From: Streptococcus thalassemiae | GTDB taxonomy: Bacteria; Bacillota; Bacilli; Lactobacillales; Streptococcaceae | Reading direction: 5' to 3' | NCBI RefSeq assembly: GCF_903645285.1 | Contig: NZ_CAHJXN010000002.1 | Coordinates: forward strand, 124,001-188,000 | Length of the DNA stretch: 64,000 nt | Shown here: in pieces, positions 28,458 to 40,300 of the stretch | Layout: every line of letters starts with the position of its first letter | Numbering within the stretch: the stretch's first letter is position 1 | Translations under genes and position numbers: made by a program | Notes under the pieces: generated by a model | The model's database searches: none | What the model was told of the DNA's origin: nothing | Seen by the model: only the letters and a program-made list of their open reading frames with translations

Positions 28458-29639
28458 TTATTTCACAACAGAAACATTTCCTGTCCTACTATCGATTTTA
28501 ACAGTTTGATCGTAGAAACCGTCAATTTCTTTATTAAGATAATCTGAAATTCCTGTTGGCAATCGTTTCATTTTAAGAATTTCACCAGATTGGTCTGCAT
28601 AAACAAGAATATGATAGTGATGATAGCTTGGTCTATCATCAATCAATGCAAAATAACCTGTTTTGAGTTTGTCATTAGCACCATCTAAGTAATATAGTTT
28701 ATTATTATTGATTGTGAAGCTGGTAGCTCCAAGAAAAAGTCGTGCACCTGGATTTTCTAGATAGACATCATTTCCAATTTTTTTAATCTCTGAATAGGTA
28801 GTCATTTCTGGTAAATTTGTTACTCGACGACCATCTGCCCCAAAGTAATACCTGTTTGGTAAGTTTTGGAAATTCTTTATAACAGCTTTAGGATCAATTT
28901 CCTGTCCTTGATCTTTATTATCTGTTAAAGCCAACATCGTATTGGAAACTTTATCTCCATATTTATCAGAAAACTTTTTAAACTCTGGTTTGATGTACCA
29001 GGCATTCTTTTCAACAATGACTCCATCTTTTGTATAAATAAGGTGATAATCATAACCATCAGACAAAGTAACAATATTTGTGATAATTGTATCATCCGCT
29101 TGAGATTGTTCAACCTGACTTGGGAGTTTGGTTAACAGATAGCCATCCTTACCAATGACATAACTTTCTCCATCGCTGGCTGGAACAGCTCTGTCTGCAA
29201 CCATAGCACCTGAGTTTTCAAAGTAAGACCATTGACCATTTTCAGTAGTCCATCCTGTTGCCATAGCGCCACTGTCTTTGAGGTAATACCATGTAGACCC
29301 TTCTTTGTACCAACCAGTGCGCATAGCGCCACTATCCGCGAGTGAATACCAGGTATTGCCTTCCTTGTACCAGCCAGTACGCATGGCGCCACTATCTGCG
29401 AGCGAATACCAATTGTTACCGTCTTTGAGCCAGCCTGTCTGCATTTTTCCAGAACCGTCAAAGTGGTACCAATAACCAGCATTTTGTACCCATTTATTTT
29501 TAGCAAGACTGCCATCTTGAGAAAGATTCCAGTCAGCACCATTTTTAACCCAAGTATCTGCAGCCTGTGCTTGGTTGATAGATAAAAGTAGACCAGCACC
29601 TACAAGCAAACCAAGTGTGAGTAATTTAGATTTTTTCAT
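28458..29639 (-). CDS. Choline-binding protein with N-terminal repeats and unknown C-terminal domain (copy 2)
   Basis: A 393-residue paralogue of the downstream gene. The signal peptide (MKKSKLLTLGLLVGAGLLLS) and the choline-binding repeats to residue 165 are almost identical. The middle section (about 170-205, with QVEQSQADDTIITNIV) is different, and the C-terminal domain is clearly related (WYIKPEFKKFSDKYGDK, YYFGADGRRVTNLPEM). This points to a tandem duplication followed by divergence in the middle. I chose the ATG at 29639, which has ggagga at the right distance. The 88 bases between the copies hold no clear terminator, so both may be on one transcript. The function is unknown. Confidence 0.85.
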   Translation of the reverse strand: MKKSKLLTLGLLVGAGLLLSINQAQAADTWVKNGADWNLSQDGSLAKNKWVQNAGYWYHFDGSGKMQTGWLKDGNNWYSLADSGAMRTGWYKEGNTWYSLADSGAMRTGWYKEGSTWYYLKDSGAMATGWTTENGQWSYFENSGAMVADRAVPASDGESYVIGKDGYLLTKLPSQVEQSQADDTIITNIVTLSDGYDYHLIYTKDGVIVEKNAWYIKPEFKKFSDKYGDKVSNTMLALTDNKDQGQEIDPKAVIKNFQNLPNRYYFGADGRRVTNLPEMTTYSEIKKIGNDVYLENPGARLFLGATSFTINNNKLYYLDGANDKLKTGYFALIDDRPSYHHYHILVYADQSGEILKMKRLPTGISDYLNKEIDGFYDQTVKIDSRTGNVSVVK

Positions 29640-29727
29640 AGCCATTTCCTCCACGAATTGAAACTGAGAGATAGAGTTAGTTTAATCATATTTTTTATAG
29701 CACTCTTAAAGATATGAAATAAAGACC

Positions 29728-30633
29728 TTATTCCCAATATCTTCTACTGACTGAATATGGCATAGCAGATGAGTTAGCATATGACGCCATTTGTTTTTCA
29801 TCAGGTTCATTCACAATTCGGCCATTTCCGACATAAATACCTACATGATCGTTTGTTTTATTATAACTATAAAACATTAAATCACCAATTTCTTCACTAC
29901 CATGAGATACATAACTTCCACCTACAGCTTGCTCGTAAGAAGTTCTCCTAATATAAATATCAAAGCAGGCATGAATTGCTTGAGTGAATCCAGAACAATC
30001 AGCACCGATACTCTTATTTAATGTAGCTGCTCCATATTGATAAGGTAATGAACCTATAAAGGTTTCTGCATATTCAGCAATTGCCTGACCCTTATTTTCT
30101 ACGCAAACACCGTTAGGTCTGAAGAAATAAGGTTTCCCATTAACTCTATTGTAATCAGTTAGCATGGAACCGTCATTTGAAAGATAGTACCAATTACCAT
30201 CTGGGTTAATCCACTCATTTGATTTCATCCAACCTTGATCATCAAAATAATACCATTTCTCATCTAACAATTCCCAATGTTTAGCATACCCACCTGAAGT
30301 ATATTTGAACCACCAGCGGCCATCTGTTTGCATCCAGGTTCCTTTACCATCTCTATTTTGATTAAATGCTATTTTTTCTTGATTGCCTTCTACTTGCGTT
30401 AATTCTCTAGGAGAAAATCCTACCAACTTAACTTGTTCTGCATCTTCAACCTTAATTTTACCTTCTTTAACAAGTTGATCAATTGCTTCTTTTTCGCTTG
30501 TATACTGTGAAGTTGTTTGTGATGTAGTCACTTTAGTGGTAGACGTTGTAGTTTCTGCATTAACTACATAAGTAGTTGATAACAAAGCTCCTGAAGTAAG
30601 TAATAAAGCTGCATAAGTAATATATTTTTTCAT
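29728..30633 (-). CDS. Choline-binding NlpC/P60 cysteine peptidase (putative murein hydrolase)
   Basis: A 301-residue exported protein. A signal peptide (1-26, ending VVNAE) is followed by a Thr/Ser-rich linker (27-45), a helical segment, and three or four aromatic choline-binding-like repeats (about 98-178; WYYFDDQGWMKSNEW). The C-terminal NlpC/P60 domain (about 183-301) has catalytic Cys213 in ADCSGFTQAI and His263 in NDHVGIYVG; Asn275 (GRIVNEPD) may be the third polar residue. Such enzymes cut the peptide part of peptidoglycan. The combination with choline binding suggests a wall hydrolase held on teichoic acid. It has its own near-consensus promoter and a long leader. Confidence 0.85.
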   Translation of the reverse strand: MKKYITYAALLLTSGALLSTTYVVNAETTTSTTKVTTSQTTSQYTSEKEAIDQLVKEGKIKVEDAEQVKLVGFSPRELTQVEGNQEKIAFNQNRDGKGTWMQTDGRWWFKYTSGGYAKHWELLDEKWYYFDDQGWMKSNEWINPDGNWYYLSNDGSMLTDYNRVNGKPYFFRPNGVCVENKGQAIAEYAETFIGSLPYQYGAATLNKSIGADCSGFTQAIHACFDIYIRRTSYEQAVGGSYVSHGSEEIGDLMFYSYNKTNDHVGIYVGNGRIVNEPDEKQMASYANSSAMPYSVSRRYWE

Positions 30634-30689
30634 GACAAAAATCCTTTCTTCAAAATTCCTTAACGCTCTAGTGACCTTATTTTAATAAT

Positions 30690-30701
30690 TTATGGGGACA
30701 T
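30690..30701 (-). other. Three-codon ORF (Met-Ser-Pro) with a consensus ribosome-binding site
   Basis: On the minus strand aaaaggagg is followed 8 bases later by ATG TCC CCA TAA. It lies in the leader of the NlpC/P60 choline-binding gene, 57 bases before the true start, which has its own gaaagga. It may be a relic or a translated leader element. Confidence 0.35.
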
Positions 30702-30774
30702 GATTTTAACCTCCTTTTGAGTTTATATCAATCTTTTTTATGGTCAATATATTATTTTATCTATTTATAACTCT

Positions 30775-30803
30775 ATTCTACTCCCCTATAAAATGAATGT
30801 CAA
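30775..30803 (-). promoter_or_regulatory. Promoter of the NlpC/P60 choline-binding gene
   Basis: On the minus strand: TTGACA (30803-30798), a 17-base spacer, and TAGAAT (30780-30775). The resulting leader is about 135 bases. The rest of the gap to the liaR stop (30804-30913) shows nothing I can name. Confidence 0.75.
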
Positions 30804-30913
30804 CAAATAACATAAAAACATTGTGAAAAAAATATTTTATCATGCTAGAGGTACTTGCTCGCTTCCTTGATACTAAATCAAATCATTTCTCCAACACTAT
30901 TTTTACATAACTA

Positions 30914-31546
30914 TTAAAAGTCCTCACGCCCTACCAAGTGATGCTGGAAGGCATAGACTGCAGCCTGGGTACGATCGCTGACCTCAAGTTTGGCAAGGAT
31001 ATTGGACACGTGGGTCTTGACCGTCTTGAGAGAGATAAAAAGTTCGTCTGCGATGCGCTGATTTTCGTAACCCTTAGCGATGAGTTGGAGCACATCTCGC
31101 TCACGCGCAGTCAGGTCCTCATGTAGTTCTATGTGATTGCGGTGGTATTCGACTTTTTTGCTGACCTCTTGCTCAATGGCCAACTCCCCAGCAGCCACCT
31201 TACGGACAGCATGGAGCAGTTCGTCGGCACTAGAAGTCTTGAGCATATAGCCTTTGGCACCAGCATTCAAGACCGGCATGATTTTTTCATTGTCCAAATA
31301 AGAGCTCACAATCAAAATCTTGGCTTCAGGCCATTCTTTGAGGATAGCCAAGGTCGCATCAATTCCATTCATCTCAGGCATGACAATATCCATGACAATG
31401 ACATCTGGACGCAGTTCCAAGGCCAAGTCAATCCCTTGAGACCCGTTGGACGCCTCACCCACAACTTCTACATCGTCTTGGAGGTCAAAGTAGCTTTTCA
31501 AACCCAAACGGACCATTTCATGGTCATCTACTAGTAAAATTTTCAT
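30914..31546 (-). CDS. liaR: Response regulator LiaR/VraR (pneumococcal RR03)
   Basis: A 210-residue NarL/LuxR-type regulator. The receiver domain has the phosphorylation site Asp53 (VIVMDIVMPEMNG), and the C-terminal helix-turn-helix includes LTARERDVLQLIAKGYENQRIADELFIS (about 146-173). It is the last gene of the liaFSR operon, which senses cell-envelope damage in Gram-positives. It starts 13 bases after liaS. The name rests on the operon structure (liaF homologue plus NarL-type kinase). Confidence 0.92.
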   Translation of the reverse strand: MKILLVDDHEMVRLGLKSYFDLQDDVEVVGEASNGSQGIDLALELRPDVIVMDIVMPEMNGIDATLAILKEWPEAKILIVSSYLDNEKIMPVLNAGAKGYMLKTSSADELLHAVRKVAAGELAIEQEVSKKVEYHRNHIELHEDLTARERDVLQLIAKGYENQRIADELFISLKTVKTHVSNILAKLEVSDRTQAAVYAFQHHLVGREDF

Positions 31547-31559
31547 CTTTACTCCTTTA

Positions 31560-32555
31560 TCATTCCTTATCTAACAGGGGAATACGGATATCAACTGCCA
31601 GCCCTTGCTTGGGAGCTGTTAATAACTGAACCGTCCCTGCCATATCTTCAACCCGCTCCTTGATATTTCGCAGTCCATAACTCAAGTCGTCTAAGCTCCC
31701 TAACTGGAAACCAATCCCATTGTCCACCACCTTCAGTTGCAATTCAAGATCCGTCTGATAGAGATAGACATCCAAACAAGATGCCTGGGCATGGCGGAGG
31801 GTATTGCTAATCAACTCTTGCAGGATACGGAAGATATGCTCCTCGATTTTCTTAGGCAATTTCGTCACATTTTGCTTAAGACTAACTTTGAGGTCACTCT
31901 TGTCCTCAAGCTCTTTTAAGAGGATTTGAATTCCCTCAACCAGACTCTTCTGCTCCAGCTCAACTGGTCGCAAATGCAAGAGCAAGACCCGTAAATCTTT
32001 CTGGGCAGTTTCTAAAATAGCTGTGACACTCTGCAACTGGATTTGCATCTTTTCTCTATCCAATTTCAAAGCCTGCTGGCTGACGCCTGATAAAATCATG
32101 TGGGCCGCAAACAACTCCTGACTGACTGTATCGTGCAAATCCCGAGCAATCCGCTTTCTTTCCTGCTCAATGATTTCCTCTTCCTGAGCAAGACTGTGAT
32201 TTTCAGCCTTTTGAAGTGCTTCTGTCAAGAGGTTAAGTTTCCCTGACAAAGACTTGAAACTGGCGTCCAAATCTGAATCGGAAACCTGAATCACTTCTTT
32301 CCCTGCCAACAAACGCTTGAGATTAGCCTGCATTTTTCTTAGAGAAAGCTCTTCAATACCTCGCCAAAACAGGACTAAGAGACAGGTCATGGACATGCTG
32401 AATACTAACAACAAAAAGACAAATTTTTCTGTTTTTTCGACATCATGTAAGAAAATAGTCCAGTCAAAGTCAAGGATTTCCAGCAAGCTGTGGGAGAAAA
32501 ATAAGACAAACAGGACGGAGGTGAGAGCAATGATTACATAAGCTTGTTTTTTCAT
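31560..32555 (-). CDS. liaS: Sensor histidine kinase LiaS/VraS (pneumococcal HK03)
   Basis: A 331-residue membrane kinase with two transmembrane segments (about 5-24 and 45-65) and only a short outer loop, which is typical of intramembrane-sensing kinases. A HAMP-like and coiled part precedes the HisKA_3 box with phospho-acceptor His141 (IARDLHDTVSQE). The ATPase region has NTLRHAQAS and GLRNIKERV. It overlaps liaF by 4 bases, which couples it to its likely inhibitor. Confidence 0.92.
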   Translation of the reverse strand: MKKQAYVIIALTSVLFVLFFSHSLLEILDFDWTIFLHDVEKTEKFVFLLLVFSMSMTCLLVLFWRGIEELSLRKMQANLKRLLAGKEVIQVSDSDLDASFKSLSGKLNLLTEALQKAENHSLAQEEEIIEQERKRIARDLHDTVSQELFAAHMILSGVSQQALKLDREKMQIQLQSVTAILETAQKDLRVLLLHLRPVELEQKSLVEGIQILLKELEDKSDLKVSLKQNVTKLPKKIEEHIFRILQELISNTLRHAQASCLDVYLYQTDLELQLKVVDNGIGFQLGSLDDLSYGLRNIKERVEDMAGTVQLLTAPKQGLAVDIRIPLLDKE

Positions 32556-33250
32556 CCTCTGACCACCTCCACATCCCCAATCATAGTGGTCAAGAAAATC
32601 TTGACACTCTTGTTACTCTTGAGATAGTCTTTCGTTTCCTGATGATAGTGTTCATTTCGGAGGGCTCGCTTGGGCTGATTGAAAAAAGTCAAATCCCCAT
32701 AGAGACAGTTAACGCTAAGACTGACTTCCACATCTACAGGTACGATGATTTTGGTCGTGCCTACCATCTTTCTAAGGATAATAACATTGTCATGATTGGT
32801 TAGGATGACCCTCTCCAGATGAATAGTATCCTTACCCATGAGGCGAAAGAGATTGATATCATCGAATTGGCAAGTCTGGTAGCTTGAAAAATGATGAAGA
32901 TTTCCAAACCAACGATTTTTCTCCTTCTTAACCGTTACCACCTCTTCAAAAACCAAATTGGTCTGCTCTTTTTCCTGGTTCATCATCGGATAAAGAAGAA
33001 AGAGGCTGTAGATGACCGCAACAAAAATAGCTAGAATCACAAAAGGATTGAGCATGACGATGAAAAAGAAGAGAATGCTTGCCACCACTAAAAGAAGATT
33101 ATTGCCCTCTTTACCAGTGTAATAGCGAATCAAAAGTAAAAAGAGGAATAGTATCAGCAGAAAACGCGAAAAATGCTCTGATACCATCAAAATCAGAGCT
33201 CCTGTCAGAAGACAGGCTTCGATAAATAAAAAGATTTTAAATTTTCTCAT
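32552..33250 (-). CDS. liaF: LiaF-type membrane inhibitor of the LiaSR system
   Basis: A 232-residue protein with four hydrophobic segments in the first 100 residues (for example LFLFLLLIRYY and FLFFIVMLNPFVILAIF-type stretches). A C-terminal soluble domain with beta-rich text (VPVDVEVSLSVNCLYGDL) follows. This matches the LiaF/VraT family, which keeps LiaS inactive in the absence of envelope stress. It is the first gene of the operon. Confidence 0.9.
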   Translation of the reverse strand: MRKFKIFLFIEACLLTGALILMVSEHFSRFLLILFLFLLLIRYYTGKEGNNLLLVVASILFFFIVMLNPFVILAIFVAVIYSLFLLYPMMNQEKEQTNLVFEEVVTVKKEKNRWFGNLHHFSSYQTCQFDDINLFRLMGKDTIHLERVILTNHDNVIILRKMVGTTKIIVPVDVEVSLSVNCLYGDLTFFNQPKRALRNEHYHQETKDYLKSNKSVKIFLTTMIGDVEVVRG

Positions 33251-33311
33251 AGGTGCATCCTCTCCTTTCTATTTTATCACAATTCAAAAAAGTCACCTCA
33301 GTCTGAGGATG

Positions 33312-35314
<2,003 letters not shown>

Positions 35315-35328
<14 letters not shown>

Positions 35329-36268
35329 CTTGGCTCAAATCCTTTGTTTTTGACACAATCAAGCGATAACGTTGACCGAAGATTTCTGATAAATGCTCCA
35401 AGTCTTTCTCTTGACAGAGAACCTTGACATTGGGACCAGCATCCATGGTAAAGTAGCAGGCCTCTCCTTGCTCACGGAGCTGGCGAACAAAGTCCATGGC
35501 CTCATAAGAAGCATCCGTCAGATAAGAAAAGGCTGGTGATGCAGTTTTGGTCGTAGCGTGCATAGACAGGGCATTTTTCTCCGTTAGCTCCCCAACCTTG
35601 GCAAAGTCATTTTCCTTGAGATAAACCAGCATATCCTGATAGTCTTTCTCAGACTGACGCACCCAGTCATCAAAGGTCGTCGAAGTTTCCACACAAAGTT
35701 TCATCCCATCACGACTAGAGATTGGTTTTTTCTTGTCTTCTAGCACCAACATAATCATAGCTAGTTTCAGGTCTGTCTCTACAGGATAAATTTCCCCACT
35801 ATCCTTATCCCAAGCACCTAGAGGTCCGTAAAAACTCCGAGAAGAAGAACCTGATGCAAACTTAGCCTCCTGCGCCAACTGGCTCCGATTCAGACCAAGA
35901 TTGAAATAAGCATTGCAAACCTTAACCAAGGCTGACAAACCGCTAGAACTTGAGGACAAGCCCGCTGCGGTAGGCATATTGTTTTGAGTGTCGATACGGA
36001 CAAAGCCTTCTCCAGCTGGACGGTAGCGGTCAATAATCTTACTCATCTTGGCATGCTCCGCCTCATTTTGTAGCTGACCATTGATATAAAAGGCATCAGC
36101 TGTCGCATCCGTCGGTGGAGGCGACAAGGTCGTCTCCGTATACATATTCTCCAAAGTCAGAGAAATACTGCTAGTAGCAGGTACCATCTCTTTTTCTTTT
36201 TTCTTTCCCCAATATTTGATAATAGCAATATTTGCGTAGGAACGTACTGTTACAGGCTCTCTATCCAT
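35315..36268 (-). CDS. mvaD: Diphosphomevalonate decarboxylase
   Basis: A 317-residue GHMP-family enzyme that makes isopentenyl diphosphate. It starts with TVRSYANIAIIKYWGKK, the typical MvaD substrate segment. The ATP loop is NNMPTAAGLSSSSSGLSAL (about 94-112), and the catalytic Asp is in TMDAGPNVKVL near 275. It overlaps mvaK1 by 19 bases and mvaK2 by 14, a tight operon. Confidence 0.95.
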
Positions 36269-37128
36269 GTCTGAACAGCTCCTTTCTCTTCTAATCTTTC
36301 TGCTAGTTCTTGTGCGTGTATTAAATTATCTGCCAAGGCTATAATACAGCCTCCTAGTCCACCACCGCTCATCTTGGCACCCAAAGCACCATGGCTAAGA
36401 GCCGTTTCAACGAGGGAATCCGCCTCAGGGCTACTGACACCAATTTCTCTTAAATGTAAATGCGCTTGACTGAGGATTTGTCCCAGCCTTTCAGCATCTT
36501 TTCGTGTAATTGCTTCTTCTGCCTGCTGGGTCAATTCCCCCAAGGCATGTAAAAACGGTAGGGCATCCTTACCCTTGTTTTGAACCACTTGAATCGCTTC
36601 ACGAGTGTGACCATAAACACCCGTATCGGCAATCACCAAATAGGCGGATAAATCCATCTCAAGCTCTGTAAATCCTACGTTCTTGATAAAGCGAATAGGT
36701 TGGTCACTAAGACAGGTCTTAGCATCCAAACCACTAGGATTCATATGGGCAATCATCTCCGCCCGATTGACCAAGATTTCTAATACATCATAAGGCAGTT
36801 CTGCCTGATAATAGTCAAATACCGCACGAATGGCCGCTATGCTAATAGCCGCTGACGAACCCATTCCCCGTTTTTCAGGGATAGCCGAGTCAATCTCACA
36901 GCGAATGCAGGCTTCTTTGATATCCAAATACTCCAGCGAAGCATAAACTGCCATGGACAAGGTATCTTCCTCATAAAGGCGCCAAGGTCTGACAGCAGGA
37001 ACTACCTTACAAGTCACCTCCACCTCCAAAAGAGGCAGGGAAATGGCAGGATAGCCATAAACGACCGCATGCTCCCCTATTAAAATAATCTTACTATGTG
37101 CCTGACCGACACCAACTTTTTTTGTCAT
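36250..37128 (-). CDS. mvaK1: Mevalonate kinase
   Basis: A 292-residue GHMP kinase, the first kinase of the mevalonate route. Motif 1 is AHSKIILIGEHAVVYGYPAI (about 10-29), the ATP loop is EKRGMGSSAAISIAAIRAVF (about 88-107), and motif 3 is GAKMSGGGLGGCIIAL near 254-269. It is the first gene of mvaK1-mvaD-mvaK2-fni; mvaS and mvaA are not in this window. The upstream gap contains the terminator of the surface-protein gene. Confidence 0.95.
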   Translation of the reverse strand: MTKKVGVGQAHSKIILIGEHAVVYGYPAISLPLLEVEVTCKVVPAVRPWRLYEEDTLSMAVYASLEYLDIKEACIRCEIDSAIPEKRGMGSSAAISIAAIRAVFDYYQAELPYDVLEILVNRAEMIAHMNPSGLDAKTCLSDQPIRFIKNVGFTELEMDLSAYLVIADTGVYGHTREAIQVVQNKGKDALPFLHALGELTQQAEEAITRKDAERLGQILSQAHLHLREIGVSSPEADSLVETALSHGALGAKMSGGGLGGCIIALADNLIHAQELAERLEEKGAVQTWIESL

Positions 37129-37211
37129 ATTTTCCTTTTACTAGACGAAAAAGTCGTCTTATTTATCATACAAGTATTGCTTCTCTCCTATCTATTTTAT
37201 TATATTTTCAC

Positions 37212-37245
37212 AAAAAAAGCGATTGTTTCCTTCACAATCGCTTTT
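37212..37245 (-). terminator. Terminator of the LPQTG surface-protein gene
   Basis: The stem aaaagcgattgt / acaatcgctttt is perfect over 12 bases with a seven-base loop, followed on the minus strand by a T run of seven. Confidence 0.88.
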
Positions 37246-37301
37246 CCCATTATAAGGATATATTTACATCATTTTATTATTTAAACGATTTCTAGTATGT
37301 C

Positions 37302-40300
37302 CTATTCTTCTCGTTTTTTAGGAAATACCGTCAAAGCACCTAGGATAGATAAGCCACCTAGAGCTACCAACCATTCATCTTGTTGACTACCTGTCTGAGG
37401 TAGTTCATCCTGCTTGTGCACTTCAGTACTTCCTTGATTCCAATTCTCTGAAGAAGTTGGAGTAGGAGTTGGGGTTGGTTGCGGTACTGGCTGTGGTGTT
37501 GGTTGGGGTGATGGCTGAGGCTCAGGTTTTGGCTCTGGTTTTGGCTCCGGCTTAGGCTCCGGTTTTGGTTCCGGTTTTGGCTCCGGTTTTGGTTCTGGCT
37601 TAGGCTCTGGTTTTGGTTCCGGTTTAGGCTCTGGCTTAGGCTCCGGTTTTGGTTCTGGCTTAGGCTCTGGTTTTGGCTCCGGCTTAGGCTCTGGTTTTGG
37701 CTCCGGCTTAGGCTCCGGTTTTGGCTCCGGCTTAGGCTCCGGTTTTGGTTCTGGCTTAGGCTCTGGCTTAGGTTCCGGCTTCGGTGCGCTAGCTGTAAAT
37801 ACCCATGTTCCTATAAACTCTACATCTGCTTTATTTACTTGTTTATTTTCAGCATCGTAACTCTTGAATACCCATTTTCCATCATTTTCTGCATCTACGT
37901 ACTCTGTTTTTGTCGGTTGAGTCGCATTTACATTTGCTTTATCTACATAACGATTTGGGTCTGTTGGTTTATAGCCTTCGATTGCTGCTGGCAATGTCTT
38001 ACCTGGTGTCCCACTTTGGAATTTGTAGGTTACACCGTATTTATTAGCTTCGAATACCCATGTTCCTATAAACTCTACATCTGCTTTATTTACTACTTTA
38101 TTTTCTGCATCGTAACTCTTGAATACCCATTTCCCATCATTTTCTGTATCAACATACTCTGTTTTTGTTGGTTGAATTGTTGTTACATTTGATTTATCTA
38201 CATAACGGTTTTGGTCTGTTGGTTTATAGCCTTCTATTGCTGCTGGCAATGTCTTACCTGGTGTCCCACTTTCAAATTTATAGGTTACACCGTATTTATT
38301 AGCTTCGAATACCCATGTTCCTATAAACTCTATATCTGCTTCATTTACTGCTTTAATATCTTTATCGTAGCCTTTAAATACCCATTTACCATCTTCTTCT
38401 GCAACTGGGTACTCTTTTGTAGTTGGTTGAATCGCATTTACATTAGCTGTATTTTCATACGTTTTTGGGTCTGTTGGTTTATAGCCTTCTATTGCTTCTG
38501 GCAAATCTTTTCCTTCTGTTCCACTTATAAACTTATACGTTGCTTTATAAGGATAAACATAACCTAGTTCTAAAACATTAGCTTTTACTTCTTTAATAGG
38601 TAAATTGTCAGACAAATCAAAACTCAAAAAACTAAATCCTACTCGACCTGCACTTGGGTGAACATTACCCTCAACAGAACCTGTTACGCTTAGTACACCA
38701 TTTGTATCTGCTAACTTTTTGGCTTTATCTTGTGCAATACGAACAACCATCTGATTGATTTCTTCATCATTCTTATCAGGGAATAAGGTTTTAAGCTCTG
38801 TTGATGAAAGAGTTTTAAGTGTCATATTACGCATAATGGTTTCGGCAATAGATTTTCCTTCATCTGGTTTTATAACACTTTCAGCGATACGCTCATTACG
38901 TTTATCACGTTCACTTTCTGGCCTATTACTATCCTTTTCATTTAAAGATCTAAGGATCATCCTGAATGTTATATTATTGTAGCCTTTAGTTTCAACACCA
39001 AATGTCACTTTAGGATCTGTATTACTAACTAATGAATTAAAGCTATCTTTTGTATTTCCTAAATTTGTTCCATCTTTTGAATAAACATTTAGAATTTCTT
39101 TTGTTCCATCTTTCTTAATTCCTATAGCATATAACGGTCTCCATGAATAACCATTAAACTCCGCATATAGTTTTTCCGGAACAACTAAATCTTTGTCTAA
39201 ATTCACATTCAAGTCTACATATGTGTACGTTTTTTTCTTTTCATCTATTTCAAATTTATTATTTTTGTATGAGTTTGATAAAACAGGTCCCTGTCCTCTT
39301 GCATCAGGATTTCTGTAAACAGTCATCGCTGTACTATTATCCATTTCAAACTCAGCTTTTAGAACCACTTCATTCACTTTTGTAGTATCATTATTTTCCG
39401 GGTTGTACTTATCAATGATACGACGTGTATTTTTTTCATCTTCTACATCTTCTGTTGCTTTGCTTAACTTAGTATTCGGTAATACATCTTCCGATTCAAC
39501 TTTCGTATCAATTTTAACCTTGTTAGCATTAATGGTGAATCTTTTTAAGCCTTTTAAAAGAATACTATACCTTCGCCCATCCGTTGGGACAGGTTCTTCA
39601 TTCTTGGTAAAGCTTGTGTAAACACCATATAACTTTGAATCTGGTTTTAAACCTTTTGGAAAGGCTGTTGCTAATGTATCTTCTGGTGAAAATAGTCTAG
39701 CTCCGTTCTTTTCATCAATTTTCCCATCTACTGAAGGTTTGTCAGACCAACCAAGAAAAGTGTTGGCAGTACTAGAAGAAAATGCTGGCTTTCCTAACTT
39801 ATCTTCCCCCGTCTTATATTCCCTAGGTGTATCTTTTCTGATAGTAGGATCATTTGCGTTTACATCCCACTGTTTCATAAGTGTTACCTTACCAGCATAG
39901 TTAGGTTTTTCCTCATTATTTCTTGCTCCATCGCTATCCTCTGGCTTAATATCTGTTGATACAGCTCTATCACTACCTAGCGTTGTACTAGGCATATCAT
40001 TTCCATTTCTTACTTCCGCTGCACGAGGTACTCCTTGAAGAGAGTTTCCATTACTCTCAGTTAATGCAGCTGTATTTGTATCTGTATTTGTATCTATATT
40101 TGTATTTTCTATTTCTGTGTCACCAGTATTAGCACCAGAAGTGCCTAGTGTGCTTGTTGTGCTTGTTGTACTTGCTGAACCTGGTGTACTTGGTGGGGCT
40201 GGTGTGCCTGATACTGGTTCACCTGATATTGCTCCATCCGCTTGAACAGTCGCCACACCAGTTGCAAAAAACAACACCGAAGCTACTGCTACACTAGCTA

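Noticed and set aside
37516-37785. The 12-base tandem array as a CRISPR or minisatellite outside a gene
   Set aside because: Units are contiguous without spacers and stay in frame as Pro-Lys-Pro-Glu within the surface-protein gene.
37839-38567. Long plus-strand frames rich in Cys, Phe and Ile opposite the surface-protein gene
   Set aside because: They mirror the SHIRT-like repeats, have no ribosome-binding site and no plausible protein character.
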